Assembly (NCBI GenBank): GCA_016748015.1
Contig: JAAOMT010000647.1
Span: 66,880-130,879, forward strand
DNA from: Geosiphon pyriformis
Taxonomy: Eukaryota > Glomeromycota > Glomeromycetes > Archaeosporales > Geosiphonaceae
DNA: 64,000 nt
Reading direction: 5' to 3'
This document shows positions 44,660 through 56,439 of the stretch, piece by piece (positions within the stretch are counted from its first letter, which is position 1; each line of letters begins with the position of its first letter). The notes under the pieces were generated by a model, which worked only from the letters and a program-made list of their open reading frames with translations, had not been told where the DNA came from and made no database searches. The position numbers were made by a program, and so were the translations under genes.

Positions 44660-46579
44660 AAGGTGTTTTATTATCCCTCATTATATGGTCTCAAGACATT
44701 TAATCAAATTCAAGCTGAAGGAAAGTCTGCTTCTATTGTCATTTTTTCTAATTCATCTGGAATTGTTGGTTGGCTTTTTGATTACCATTTCTTAGATTTG
44801 CAGGTTTTAGGTTGGGCCTTTCTGAATCTTTTACAACATTCAGTAAAACTGTGTGTTAATCTTTCTAACAATTTTCTGGCAAAGATGATACATGTTTTTT
44901 TAAACAACAATATTTTTATGGAGAACAATTTGCCTTGTACTTTTCTTAGTCTTGGCAGATATCCTGTTTCAAGTGTCTTAGAACCCTCTTTGTACTATGA
45001 CCAGATTCATTTTTTGAAGAGGTTTGGTGTTGCTTTCTGTAACAGACTTTTGGACAAACATGACAGGATTCTGAATTGGTAAACATTCTGGTATTAGAAA
45101 AGACTTGATCCTAAAGGATCTGTGCCTTCTTGGTTTGTTTTGGTTTCAAAGTTTTTACATGGTGTGGTTATTACATCAATGCCTTCCAGTGGTAATACTA
45201 TGTTGGATGTCAGTAACATTTTGCTTTCAAGTCAATTTTCTGATGTTAAAAGTGGTCTGCTCGAGGTTTGGTCAAATACTATTTCTGTGTTTACAGACAG
45301 TTTTTTAAAAGGGCTTGGTTCAGTTGATGTGACTGGAGGTACTATGGCATTCTTTTCTAACATTAGTTTGGGCATTGGAATTAATGTTGTTGGTCTTTTG
45401 TTATTTACAATGACTGAGTTGCAAGCTGTTGTTTTGGCACTAGAGTGTGTGCTTTCATCTTGTTTAGTAGAGATGTATTTGAACAGTCAAGCTGCTTTAG
45501 ATACATGTGTTTTGGAGTTGAAAATATGTGGTTCTGATTTTTGTAGTTGTTGTTGGATGGAAAGAAGACACATTGCTAATTTAGTTAGGTGTAAAAACAT
45601 TTTTGTAGTTTAGTATAAGATCAAAAGACACTTTAGTGTGCTGGATAATATTTGTGTGAATGTCTTAGCAAATGCTTCTGCTCATTCTTCTTTGCAGCTG
45701 CCAACTAATGTGTATGAATGTTTTCTGATGGTTAATTGCATGCCAATTTCTGGTAGTGTTTGACACTTTGTCCGAGACATTTTTAGATCTGTAAACTGTG
45801 CATACTAAGAAATTAGTCCTGGTGCTCAAGTGTTGAGTGGCTTTTCAATTCATGATGTTAATTGGGTCTTAACTGTGGCTGTGTGGCACCTGAATTTAGG
45901 AATACTGTCTGAATTTATGAGTAAGGCTACAGCTGGTTTGCATTCTTATTTTATGAAGACTATATATGGCAAATTGCCTATTACAGTTAGAAAAAGACTC
46001 TATGACAAGAGATATCCTGGCATTTTGTGTTTGCATTGTGGTGAGATTGAGTTTTCTGATTATGTGTTTACTTGTAACAAGAAATCTGTCTTCCACAAGA
46101 AAATTTTGTTTAAGCATGTATTATGCTGGGAGTTTTTGGCTGGGTTTTATATTTCGACTCCTTCTATGATCTTAAAATCTCTTCTCTTATGTCTATTTGA
46201 TGTTGACCTGTATGCTCTTTTTTGCAAAGACTTTGTGCTTATGAGATGGTTTGAAGAAGCTGTGTGAATATTTGAAAACCACAAAGTGGCTATCTGGGTG
46301 TTGGTTGATTTTATGCAGAGTCTAGACATATAACACCATTCTGTACTGTGGAGGTTTAGGTCTAGGTTTAAAGCTAACATGGAAAAAAACAATTTGGTCA
46401 GTGATTCAAAAGTTTTGCCCATGGTGTTAAGGGGCTCAATGAAAAGTTTATCTGATGGAGTGATCAGATTGATTAGTATTGATAATTCTTTTGGAGTCAG
46501 TTTTGGTTTTTGTAAGTCTTGTTTGTTTTTTTCTGGTTTGAATAATTTGGTTTCTGTTTATATAAGTGCATTATTATGA
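44660..46579 (+). pseudogene. LINE ORF2 connection, RNase H and C-terminal region, broken
   Basis: Long open pieces: a connection region (44663-45082), then RNase H from about 45285 (VFTDSFLKGLGS, with TELQAVVLALE; the second Asp site reads LNSQAALD, Asp to Asn), IKRHFSVLDN in place of KGHS..N, a Cys-His motif CLHCGEIEFSDYVFTC (46030-46075), and the C-terminal end at 46579. Aligned by eye with 38666-39817, the lost catalytic Asp fits a G-to-A change. Confidence 0.85.
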
Positions 46580-47202
46580 GAGTGTTTTCTTGGTATATTT
46601 AATTGCTGATATCTTGTTTTAATTGCAATCAGTCTCTTGTGAGTTCCTCAATTTTATGTGTGTAATAATGTCACTGTTATACTGAAAGCTTTCTCTTTAA
46701 TGTTGCAATATAAGTTATTTCTCAATTTTTGATTGTTGTGTGTGTTTATGTACTCTTTCTTAAAGGCTAAACTGAAATCTACCCACTGTTTGGGGTTTTC
46801 TTTAAGGCTATCCTTGCAATTGCCTAATGTATTTCTCTAATTTAGAAACACAGAATATTAATGGCCTTTAGCATTTTTCCTAATTCTCAAAATAAAACTT
46901 TTATCAATCAGTAACAATGTGAATAATCTTAATTAGAGATTATTTTTCCAAAGGATTCAAAAATAGAATGATAGTTTCATTCACTAGAGAGTATATGAAT
47001 TCTATTGTTAATCTCGTAATTGTGATGTTAATTCAATTTATTATTTTTATTAATTCTTTTTGAATCAGATTTTATTTAGATATTTGTTGCTTTAAGTTAA
47101 AGCTTTTTTTTTGATTCTTCATCATTAAAATTATTGTATATATATATAATTATTTTTTTACAAAATAACGTCTTATAATACTTTATTTTTGTTATTTCTA
47201 AA

Positions 47203-47352
47203 TAGTGCTTGCTGCTTTTGTATGATAGTGCTTGCTGCTATTGTAAAATAGTGCTTGCTGCTTTTGCACAATAGTGCTTGCTGCTATTGTAAAATAGTGC
47301 TTGCTGCTTTTGCATGATAATGCTTGCTGTTATTGCACGGTAGTGCTTGATG
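47203..47352. repeat. minisatellite, about 23-bp unit, about 7 copies
   Basis: Units of the form ATAGTGCTTGCTGCTTTTGTA alternating with ATAGTGCTTGCTGCTATTGTA, within the extended 3' UTR of the LINE. Confidence 0.92.
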
Positions 47353-47600
47353 TTATTTGTAAATTATTTCTTTTTATAAATTGTTGCTGTGCTATTTCAT
47401 GATTGGCTAATTTATATTATTTATAATTCCTATTAAATTCTTGAACTGTAACAGCGTAGTGTTGTTTTAATTAGTCCAAGTGACTAATCACATGTAGTAA
47501 GCACGTGAATTGCACCTAGCTGGAATTTATTGTTTTGACTCTGTATATTAGGTAGTAATTGGACTGTACTTGTTAAATATTTATAAAAAAAAAAAAAATT

Positions 47601-48404
47601 AAGCCAAAACTTTAAAATAAATTTTTTTTTAAAACTAGCCAACTTTATTTAATATTTTTATTAATTTTAAAAAAGTTTTTTTTAAATATTTTCAAATAAC
47701 AACACTTTAAAAACATTAAAAAATCAAATAACTTAAATAATTATTAATTTATTGCAAAATTAAAAAACTTTTAGTCTTTTAAATCTTGACAAAAGTTATT
47801 AAAATAGCTTATTTATACAAAAAAACAATAAAAAAATATAAATATATTAAACATATTAATAATAATTAAAGTATATAAATATAAATAAAATCAAAAATTT
47901 TTAAACAAAAAGCAAAAATTATTTTATTGTAATTAATATTATCAAAATGATTTTTGTTTATTAAAAAATTATTTTATTGTAACTAATATTACCAAAAATG
48001 TTTTTGTTTATTAAAAATTATATTTCTTTTTATAAATTTTAATATATGTAATAATATGTTAAAAACAACCAATTTTTTTATTTTGAATTTAAAAAATACA
48101 AACCTAAATTATTTAACTTAAAAATTATTAAATTATAGCAAAAAATATTTTAAATTATATTATAAATCGAAGTAACAATTTAATAAATAGCAAATAAAAC
48201 AATAATAATAAATTATTTTAATTATTTTAAATAGTTTTAAAATCACAATTACCAATGTTTTTAAAAATTTTAAAGTAGAAAAATAATACAGCTGTATATT
48301 TATTTTAGATTTACTAAATATTAAATTATCAGGTGTGACAAATCGTTGAAGATATTAATCTTGAATTAGAAGATATTTTTTCTTGCTGTTCTAACAAGAA
48401 GCTT
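47601..48404. other. AT-rich spacer upstream of the 48.4 kb gene
   Basis: No gene supported. The last 80 bases become coding-like (ILIL.ELEDIFSCCSNKKLL in frame with the downstream gene) but an in-frame TGA blocks extension, so either an upstream exon is missing or this is 5' leader. Confidence 0.5.
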
Positions 48405-48413
48405 TTGGAGACC

Positions 48414-50021
48414 ATGAAAGACCAAACGAGAATTAAGTATTTTGAAGAAGCAGATCCATCTCAATGGTCACTTATTACTTTCTTGAGATGGAGACACAAC
48501 TCGAAAGTTTTAGATAAGGAAAAAGAACACGGCGCATTTAAATGTCTTCTCCAAAACATCCTTAACAATGATAAAGTAGATTCTCATGTACAAAGGGCTC
48601 AAGAGATTCTTGATAACTGGCAGGTTTGTGTTTCTGTACTGTTGATGGGCCAAAAGCCCTGCTCTTTTGCAATAAATGATCCTATCGAGTTCTCGAAAGA
48701 GGGCACAACCATTCTTTGAGTTGATTGGGGCTTTTGGTAAGACCTTAAGCTCGTTGCAGTAACATATGTGGTAGCCTTTGAGCTATCCAGTGTTTGGTCC
48801 TTGAGCTCGTTGCAGTAATATATATGGTAATCTTTGAGCTATCCAGTGTTGGTTGCAGTAACACATGTGGTAGCCTTTGAGCTATCCAGTGTTTGGCCCT
48901 TGAGCTCGTTGCAGTAATATATATGGTAGCCTTTGAGCTACCCAGTGTTTGGCCCTTGAGCTCGTTGTAGTTCATCAAGTGTTGTCAAAATCTCTCTATA
49001 TCATTATGCAAACACATGTGATGGCCCTTGAGCTCGTTGCATCTTGCTATATCTAATCTGTTTCCTGTTTTTCTTTTAATGGACTTTTCTAGTTTAACAA
49101 GTGTTCTTCAGAAGTTAGAATGTTTTGGAGCAAATTTAGGACTTCGAAATTGCAACACGATCTTGAACATGTCGAATTGCAGAAAGAACTAACATCGGAT
49201 GAGGTGAGAATAAAAATTCCAGTGGAATGTTTGTTGAATTACTCACATTAATGTAAATTTTCAGTGTAATGCAGATTTGTCCAACTCTGACTCCTCCTCT
49301 GATTCCTCCTCTGACTCCTCAATCGCCCAAGAAATCACGAACCCTTTTTTAGGAGAACAGGTTAGTGTAATTTTTGGAATTCATTGTATACACTATTGTA
49401 ATAACTCGTAAGGCATAAAAAAATTGTTTATTTTATTATGTAGAGTAATGATGGAGTTGCGTATGATGAATTTACAGCAAAGTTCAAAGCGATTCCACAA
49501 AGTGATAAATGGGTGTTATCGACTGGAAAACGTGTCGAAGATGCATTATATCACTACGGAATGCAATGTTCACATGAACAGTAAGTATTTATTCTGTGAT
49601 ATACGCAATTTTTATTTATTTACTTAAAATTTTTTTTATTTTTAAGTCTTTGTCATTCTTTTATTATCGACCCATATGACGAGAACTATTTACAAAATAA
49701 TGTATTCACAATGAATGAATTAAAAGAAATTCAATCGTTTAACAAAAAACCTATGCCATTAATGCCAACTGATCTTCTAAAGTATTTGAACAGTTTCCGG
49801 GCGGTAAGTACTTTTTTGAACATAATGGTTGTTTTCTATTATTTATTATAATTTTAATATATATTATTAGACAAATGCCTCCGACATGCGAAAATTAATT
49901 TTAAACTCAAATATATATGATCAATCTTTTGATCGATCAAAAAATTTCGATTTCGATTGGATACGTAATACTGTATACAATCTGTAAGTTTGAATTCGCA
50001 ATTTTTTTATTTAAGACACAT

Positions 50022-50056
<35 letters not shown>

Positions 50057-51024
50057 TTCATAGTTTACTTGAATATGAAGCGAATCATCTCGAAAATGAC
50101 CACGCTGAAACATGGATAATGTTGCACATTTGGTCATTTATTGATAAAGCTTTTTTAGATATAGATGGGGTCGAAGTTGTAAGGTAATGTTTTTTTTTTT
50201 GAAAAAATTAATCGTTGCCTATGATTAACTTTTTTTCATATTTTTCCTATTTTTATGAAAGAGGTGAAGGTTCAAGCTGTGCATCGTCAAAAAGAAAAAA
50301 TCTACATCGTGTTGCCGCATCCACAAGTCCACTAAAAAGAAAAGCAATGGGTAGACGTGGTGATTTAATCATCAGAAAATGGCATACAGAATATGGTTGT
50401 TGTGAAGCTGGCAAGATCTTTGATGGAAATAATGGCACAAAATTATTGGAAGAAAAAAGTTTTAAAATGCCTAAGATGATGAAAGATATGTTTGTTGATT
50501 TATGTGAAGCTGTTAATAATGAAAAAAACAAAATAAAGAAACTAGAAACTGTTGGCTTTATTATAGCAGGTATATAAAATTTTTTATCGTTATTGATTTA
50601 TTAAAGTATTTTTATTTTATTTTGTTATTTGTGTTTTTAGGCTTAAAGATATCTTTAATAAGATTGGATTCACCAGTGGGAAATGTGTGCAGGTTATCAC
50701 GTATGCGGCTTTTTGAAATTCCAACCAGAATTTCTGAATTTGGTAAAAAGGCTTTGTCAACAATTGTAATGGTGTGGAAAGCAAAAGCAAGTATTATTAT
50801 TTTAGGTATTTGTAATTTGTTTTACAATTTATATTAATTAATATTTATTATAGGCTATAGTAAAACAAATAATTTTACTAATCGAAGAAACAGAAGCAGA
50901 ACAACTTGAAATGTTACAAAACTGTGATCAAGATAATGTCGAGATATTTTCAAAAAAGCAGAAATTACAATTACCACAATGTTTAACTACACCTCAAAAG
51001 AAAAATTCTATTTATAAAAGATAA
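48414..51024 (+). CDS. ten-exon gene of a family recalled from AM fungi, unknown function, 519 aa
   Basis: Exons with consistent phases: 48414-48623, 49102-49203, 49265-49360, 49444-49580, 49647-49803, 49871-49983, 50064-50183, 50262-50569, 50641-50786 and 50854-51024. All introns are GT-AG except the last (50787-50853), which is GC-AG. The N-terminal part is charged and helical (KDQTRIKYFEEADPSQWSLI), followed by a Ser/Asp-rich linker (SNSDSSSDSSSDSS) and a conserved C-terminal half with YEANHLENDHAETWIMLHIW, GRRGDLIIR (GRRGD at 50350-50364), EYGCCEAGK and KMPKMMKDMF. The protein belongs to a family I recall from AM fungi and cannot name. The 'GRRGD ... E-x-x-K' order in a beta-strand context is compatible with a PD-(D/E)XK nuclease-like fold, which is inference only. 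The frame is intact. The first intron contains a minisatellite. The gene may start upstream of 48414. Confidence 0.8.
48743..48967. repeat. intronic minisatellite, about 56-bp unit, four copies
   Basis: Units approximating CTTGAGCTCGTTGCAGTAAT, then ATATATGGTAGCCTTTGAGC, then TATCCAGTGTTTGGC. One unit is shortened, and partial copies continue to about 49040. It lies wholly inside intron 1 of the ten-exon gene. Confidence 0.9.
50020..50057. repeat. palindromic (AAT)n(ATT)n in an intron
   Basis: A run of AAT units joined directly to ATT units, self-complementary over about 18 bp per arm, inside the intron 49984-50063. It would form a hairpin in the pre-mRNA. Confidence 0.85.
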
Positions 51025-51768
51025 TTGTTTTTTTGCTATACTATAACTTTGAAATATCGTTTATTACTAGTTAGTTTTTTTAAAATTTAGTATATGTGTA
51101 AACATAATTGTAACTATATTGCGAGCATGTTATTATATTAATTTCTAAAAGAACACCAAATATTACCAAAAAATTTTCTGTTTTTTTTAATATTATTATC
51201 AATAAAAGTTGTTAAACTTTTAATAAGCTAATTTATTTTTAAAATATTTTTTTATACTTTAAACTGTTTATAGTAATAAAATAGCCAATTTTGTCTTAAT
51301 TATTTACATAGTTATTTTGCAGTAAAATCAGTTTTTTTACAAAAATTCTCAACTTTAAACTATTTAATAATATAAAAAATAATAATAATAAAAAAATAAT
51401 AAGAAATATTTTCTGTTTAAATCTAAAATTAAATAAATAATTACTGAAATTATTAATTAATTAATTTCAAAATATTAATTATAATTTGTAAATTTTAAAA
51501 CAATATTAATTATAAAAAAAGTTTTTGTTTTTTAAAATAAAAATTTATTTTATTAATTTGTAATAATTATTTAATATTTTTAAACTTAAATAAGATAAAA
51601 TATATTTTTTTATATAATTTATTTAGATTAAATTAGCTAATTCTATTTGTTTTTTATTTTTAAAATTGTTAACTTTTTGATAATTTTTGTATTTGTTTTT
51701 TTTTGTTATTATTGTTTAATAAAATATGTTTAAAAGTATTATTGTTATTAATATTAAAAATACTTTTA
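51025..51768. other. AT-rich spacer, 3' flank
   Basis: Low-complexity AT DNA with no supportable gene. It ends at a poly(T) tract that is the poly(A) tail of the minus-strand LINE. Confidence 0.6.
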
Positions 51769-53297
51769 ATTTTTTTTTTTTTTTAACAAATGAAGTCTAT
51801 ATACTACTTAGTACTATATATTATATAAATAATCTAAACTAAAAGTAAATTATGCTTTTTTTATATTAAACCAGCCATTTAGACTAATCAAAACAATACT
51901 ATGTACTTATATAAACTGAAACCAAATTACCAATGCTTGAAAAAAACAAGTAAGACTTATACAAACCAAAACTAATACCAAATGCTTCAATAATCTCAAG
52001 CAATCTAATCACATCAGCAGAAAGCATTATGGATAGCCCAGATATAGAAATAGAAATTGAACTATCATAAGAGATTAGTCTATTTTTTTCCATAAAGAAA
52101 TAATGCTTAGCATAAACCAATCAAATTTTTTCTTTAAAAACAAGACAAAAATCATGCACAAAATTTACAATCTTTAAACTCGTTACTTTGGAACTATTAA
52201 AAACAGAAATAGCTTCCTGATACTATTCACTAAAAACAAAGTTCTTGCAGAGAGTTATACACACTACAGCATTCAAAATATAGGAAAACATAAGTTAAGA
52301 AACACATAAAAATGAATAAAAAAGGCCAAAGAGCACTTTTCAAGTATTTGTATATATATCTAATAGACAATGGCAAACAGAAATGTTAAATAAACAAAAA
52401 AAACATGGTTTAAGACCTCAACATTACCACAATACAAACATGTCATACTGGTATAGTGCTTGTTATATAAATGCTTTCAAATAATAACAGGTAGCCAATA
52501 GTGCAAAGCTTTTATAAAATAAGTGTAAATGTTAACAATATGCTTATTAGTAAAACCAGCAGTCATATGCAAATCTGAATGCTACACCAAAGATAAACTC
52601 AGCCAATTAATGTTTAAAAGCAAACTACCAACCAAAATTCTAAAATCAGAACCAACTTTCTAGTATATATAATAAACAGAATAAAAGATATTATGAACAA
52701 AATATCTAGAATTACCAAAAACAATATTACTATTAGCCATAATACAATGTTTTTTCAATTGAGGGAGAAGGCACTAATTAGAAAAAAATGCAATATTAGC
52801 AAGCAAGTTAGCACACTTATTTTCCAAAACACTTGAATAATTTTTTACTTTGTGTCAATTAATATTTAAATTTTTGCTGTGAACAATGTCCACAATGTGC
52901 TGTTGTTTAATTTAGCACTAATTCCAGCAATTTGAATACACTAAACCCAACTCAGACTGACATGCATTTAGAGCCACTTGACTGTCTGTAAATAATTAAA
53001 CTATACTACAAAGGGAAACATACTTAAAAGCCAAAGCAATAGTCTGCAATTCCACCAAAATAGAAAACATTAAACCAAAAACCCTGACACTTAGACTCAA
53101 ACCAATGTTTTCAAAAAAAGCTGTTATACCAGCTCTCATGTGAGTTGTTCTCAAGTTCTTTAGAGACTTATCTGTATAAATAAACAGACTACCAATATTA
53201 ATATTTAATAAACAACCATGAACCAACTCAAACTCACTAAATCTAAGAATATTAAAAAGTTTAAGGAAATTAACAGAAAGTTTAAACCATTGTTACT
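51769..53297 (-). mobile_element. 5'-truncated LINE, minus strand, decayed
   Basis: The poly(T) at 51769-51784 is the tail. The ORF2 3' end is readable as a piece at 51899-52120 (LISYDSSISISISGLS and SYLFFSSIGNLVSVYIST, matching the ends of the other two copies). The RNase H start is at 52996-53226 (LFIYTDKSLKNLRTTHMRAG, ELQTIALAFKYV). Between them the frames are destroyed. It is truncated at about 53297 against a gypsy pol fragment. Confidence 0.82.
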
Positions 53298-53359
53298 CAT
53301 AAAATATAAGAAGTATATTAGCATATAAATTAGCCAATTAGGAGTAGATGTAGTAAATA
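53298..53359 (+). pseudogene. stub of gypsy pol (RNase H) preceding the first LTR
   Basis: Nearly the same as 60030-60094: VTHKI/LLIEYKKY.NI.ISQLEVD.VNME. It shows that another gypsy internal region once lay to the left and was replaced or cut by the LINE. Confidence 0.75.
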
Positions 53360-54131
53360 TGGAATTCCAGGATTTTTTTCAAAGAAATTACAGGATTCCA
53401 GAAATTGCAGAATTTTTATATAAAAAATTGCAGAATTCCAAAATTCTTCTTAAAGAAATTACAGGATTCCAAGAATTCCAGGATTTCTGGTGTAAAAAAT
53501 TGAGGAATTAAGAAATCTCAATTATGTATATATAACAGTAGTATTAGAAATAAAAAAGACAGACCTTTTAGTTTAGATTTTATCTAAGCTACTTTTCCAA
53601 ATCACAAATATTAATAAATAATTATTTGCTATCACAATCTACTTTTCACTATTAACATGAAGTGTTAATAATAATACTTGACCACAGTAGAACAATAGCT
53701 CTTAATCATAGCTATTGATGGGATACTAACTTAATTGCCTTGGCTTAACTTCTTTAATTTTCTTTTATTTTTCTTTTATTTGTCTTTTTTTTCTTGTTGT
53801 TGTATACTAATTGATTAAAAAGAATAACACATGAAGTTACTGATGTCAGGATATAGCATTGGTAAAAGACCCAAAAATAAGAGTAGAATACTCAATTAAG
53901 AATAGCTCACTAAGAGGATTACCAGTCATCATACTGAAAAAAAATTGACAAAACTGTAGTTTCAGGAAGCTATGAATAAAAAAATTATTGAATCTCTGTT
54001 CATTATACAAAAAACTCAACCAAAACCTTCATATTAATAAAACTTTCAGAAATTACCAACCATATTACTTATTGAGCACCAAGTTACGGGTTTGTTATTT
54101 GATTCAAGACCCCAAATAATCACCTGTAACA
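53360..54131 (+). repeat. gypsy LTR (first), about 772 bp
   Basis: Begins TGGAATTCCAGGATT and ends CACCTGTAACA, aligning end to end with 60095-60863. The first 160 bases contain degenerate short repeats of the type CAGGATTCCAGAAATT. Boundaries are set by the start and end of shared TG..CA sequence next to coding DNA. A primer-binding-like TTTGGTACTTTCTG follows. Confidence 0.7.
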
Positions 54132-54193
54132 TTTGGTACTTTCTGTAAGGTATAATTCTACAGAAAACTAGCACCAACAGCAGTCATTCAAAA

Positions 54194-55915
54194 GTGGCAG
54201 AATTAGGAATAATAGAGACAAACCATTTAGAATTTGCCAAATCTTTATTTCAACAGTACAGCCAACAATTAGACTTAACCAACAACCATTATTCAGTGGA
54301 ATCAGTCTTCAACTTTTACATCAATGAAAAAATCACAGAGTTTTTTGAAAGACCAGTTGACCTTAAATCAGCTAAAAAAAATTCCTACACAGAATTAATT
54401 CAGCACACTAGCTTACCACAAAATCACAGTTTTGCACCAATTATTAGAGAAATTAATCAAGAAATTGAAAGATACACTCAACAACAATTTTCTATTATCT
54501 ATACAGATAAGAGTAAAGGAAAGTTACAAACACCAGCAGCAACTCCAAAAAGAATACAGTTACTAATATAGAAGAAATAAAGAATTAAATCTCTGTTATA
54601 TTTATCATATTATTACATACCCAGAAGTACCATCAGCAGACATATCCACATCAAACATGACATTAATTTTTGGATGATTTCTATTTCAAAGTAAACAAAA
54701 GAAAGCAGAATTATTGGAAACTTACAGCAATTACTTTGAAGAATTCAAATCATGATCCCCAATACTATCAAAGTTCCAATCACTGCCATCTTTCCCAGAT
54801 TTCGGAACCACAAGTCCTTGGAAAATAACAGAATCAAAAGAAAAAGAAGACAACAATCAGAAATTTACTTATCAAAACCTGATCTTAGAAAATCTAGAAA
54901 TTAAAACTCCAGATAATCAAACTTCAGAGCAGCAAACTCCAAACAATTAAAACTCTGATCTAATTAATCAACCAAACTTATCTTTAGTAATCATTATTGA
55001 TCAGCCACCAATTGAACTGATTATTGCACCAATTTAGCAACTACTTTAACAACCAATACAGCCACTTCAACAACTACAATAACAATTCCAACCACTACCA
55101 ATACAACAGCAACAACTATTTACACAAATGGCATACACACCAATTGCAAAGCTCAAAAAATTCACAGACAAAGAAGATGATGCTTAAATATGGCTCAATA
55201 ACATAGAAAAAGCCATCATGGCTAATAGATAGAATGATGCCAGAACTATGCAAGCTATTTTATATTTTCTCCAGAATACTACTAACTCATGATATTAAAG
55301 CTTGGTCAATAAATTCCAAGATTTCAATGAATTCAAGCTTAAATTTCTAAGATACTTCAGTAATAATAACAGCATTAACCATCTAGTAAATACTTTCACT
55401 ATCATCAAACAAAAAGAAACTGAAGCAGTCACTATTTACTTAAGACACTTTCACAGAAATCTGCACCAGATCCAAGTTATTGATGCCAATTATTTCACAG
55501 TGGCCCAAATCCTAAATCAATTTATTTGGGGATTATGCAGTAGCATTCTGCAATACATATGCCTACTGCATCCAGCCAACTTGCAAGCTACAATTATTAA
55601 CACTAGAGATTTTAAAGCTGCCAAATTAGAAACTAACCATGCCCAAGCCATAAATCTAGGGATAAATAGATCATCTGAATTAAACTCTAAGTTAAAACAG
55701 TTCAGTGATTCCATCAAACAGAAATTAGAGAAATACTTAGCTGACAATTGAGCAATTTATTAACCTTCACAATAATACAATAATCCAGGAAACTCTAATT
55801 GTTTTCAAAATCAGTCACATCTAATTTTATCAAATTAATTATGACAGACAGAGATGTGTATTTGCCACAACTGTAGTAAACAAGGTCACATAAGAGCCAA
55901 TTGCCATTTTTATAT
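54194..55915 (+). pseudogene. gypsy gag, copy A, broken
   Basis: Opens with a frame starting at GTG 54194 (ATG expected by comparison with typical copies) through LEFAKSLFQQYSQQLDL; stops at 54569-54571 and 54578-54580 correspond to Trp and Gln codons in copy B. A Gln/Asn/Pro-rich region follows, then the capsid-like Retrotrans_gag segment (55150-55740) with FLRYFSNNNSINHLVN and a long C-terminal helix. A zinc knuckle CHNCSKQGHIRANC (about 55868-55910) has intact C-C-H-C. Confidence 0.82.
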
Positions 55916-56439
55916 CAACTCATGATTGGAAAATCAATATTAAAACCCTAATTGCTGGTTTTAAATGCTAAATTAGTACCCAAATCAGGATCAATACCAA
56001 CCTCATTACACCCAAATAACACACCAGCCAATATATTAACCACCAGTGTATTAAGCTTCACTTTATTAGTCAACAGTACCAGTTATTTATCAACTGCAGC
56101 CACAATTAGTATATCAGCCCCAACAAATCCAAACACCACCACAAAACTTATTTCAAACTGGAATCCAAAGGCCAAGAATGACACAACAAAACTGGAGATT
56201 AGCGATGGTTATTTACCAACTAATTCCCAGTTCCTCTACCCAACAATTATGATCACACCAGCAGAGTTTAAGAACTGGGTACACCCAAAACTCAAGTTCT
56301 CAGAACTATTTAAGTCTCTTGGTCAACCCAGAAGATGCCTTATTTAACCACTTGGAACCAAACCCAAAACCAATTAACAACAACAATATACTGCTAGCTG
56401 CTATTATTAAAAATAAATTGTTAGCAGCCATTTTTTTTT

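Larger units (their letters stand above)
39971..47600 (+). mobile_element. nearly full-length decayed LINE (ORF1 + ORF2 + long 3' UTR)
   Basis: Begins directly after the poly(A) tail of the truncated LINE and ends in a poly(A) run near 47584-47597. It contains ORF1 with RRM-like and zinc-knuckle-like segments, then ORF2 with endonuclease, reverse transcriptase, RNase H and C-terminal Cys-His region, all broken by stops and small indels. The distal 3' UTR (47460-47590) resembles the 3' UTR of the truncated copy. Between 46580 and 47450 there is extra sequence including a minisatellite. Confidence 0.88.

Noticed and set aside
47203-47352. CRISPR-like array
   Set aside because: Units are contiguous 23-bp tandem repeats with no unique spacers, in a eukaryotic retroelement 3' UTR.
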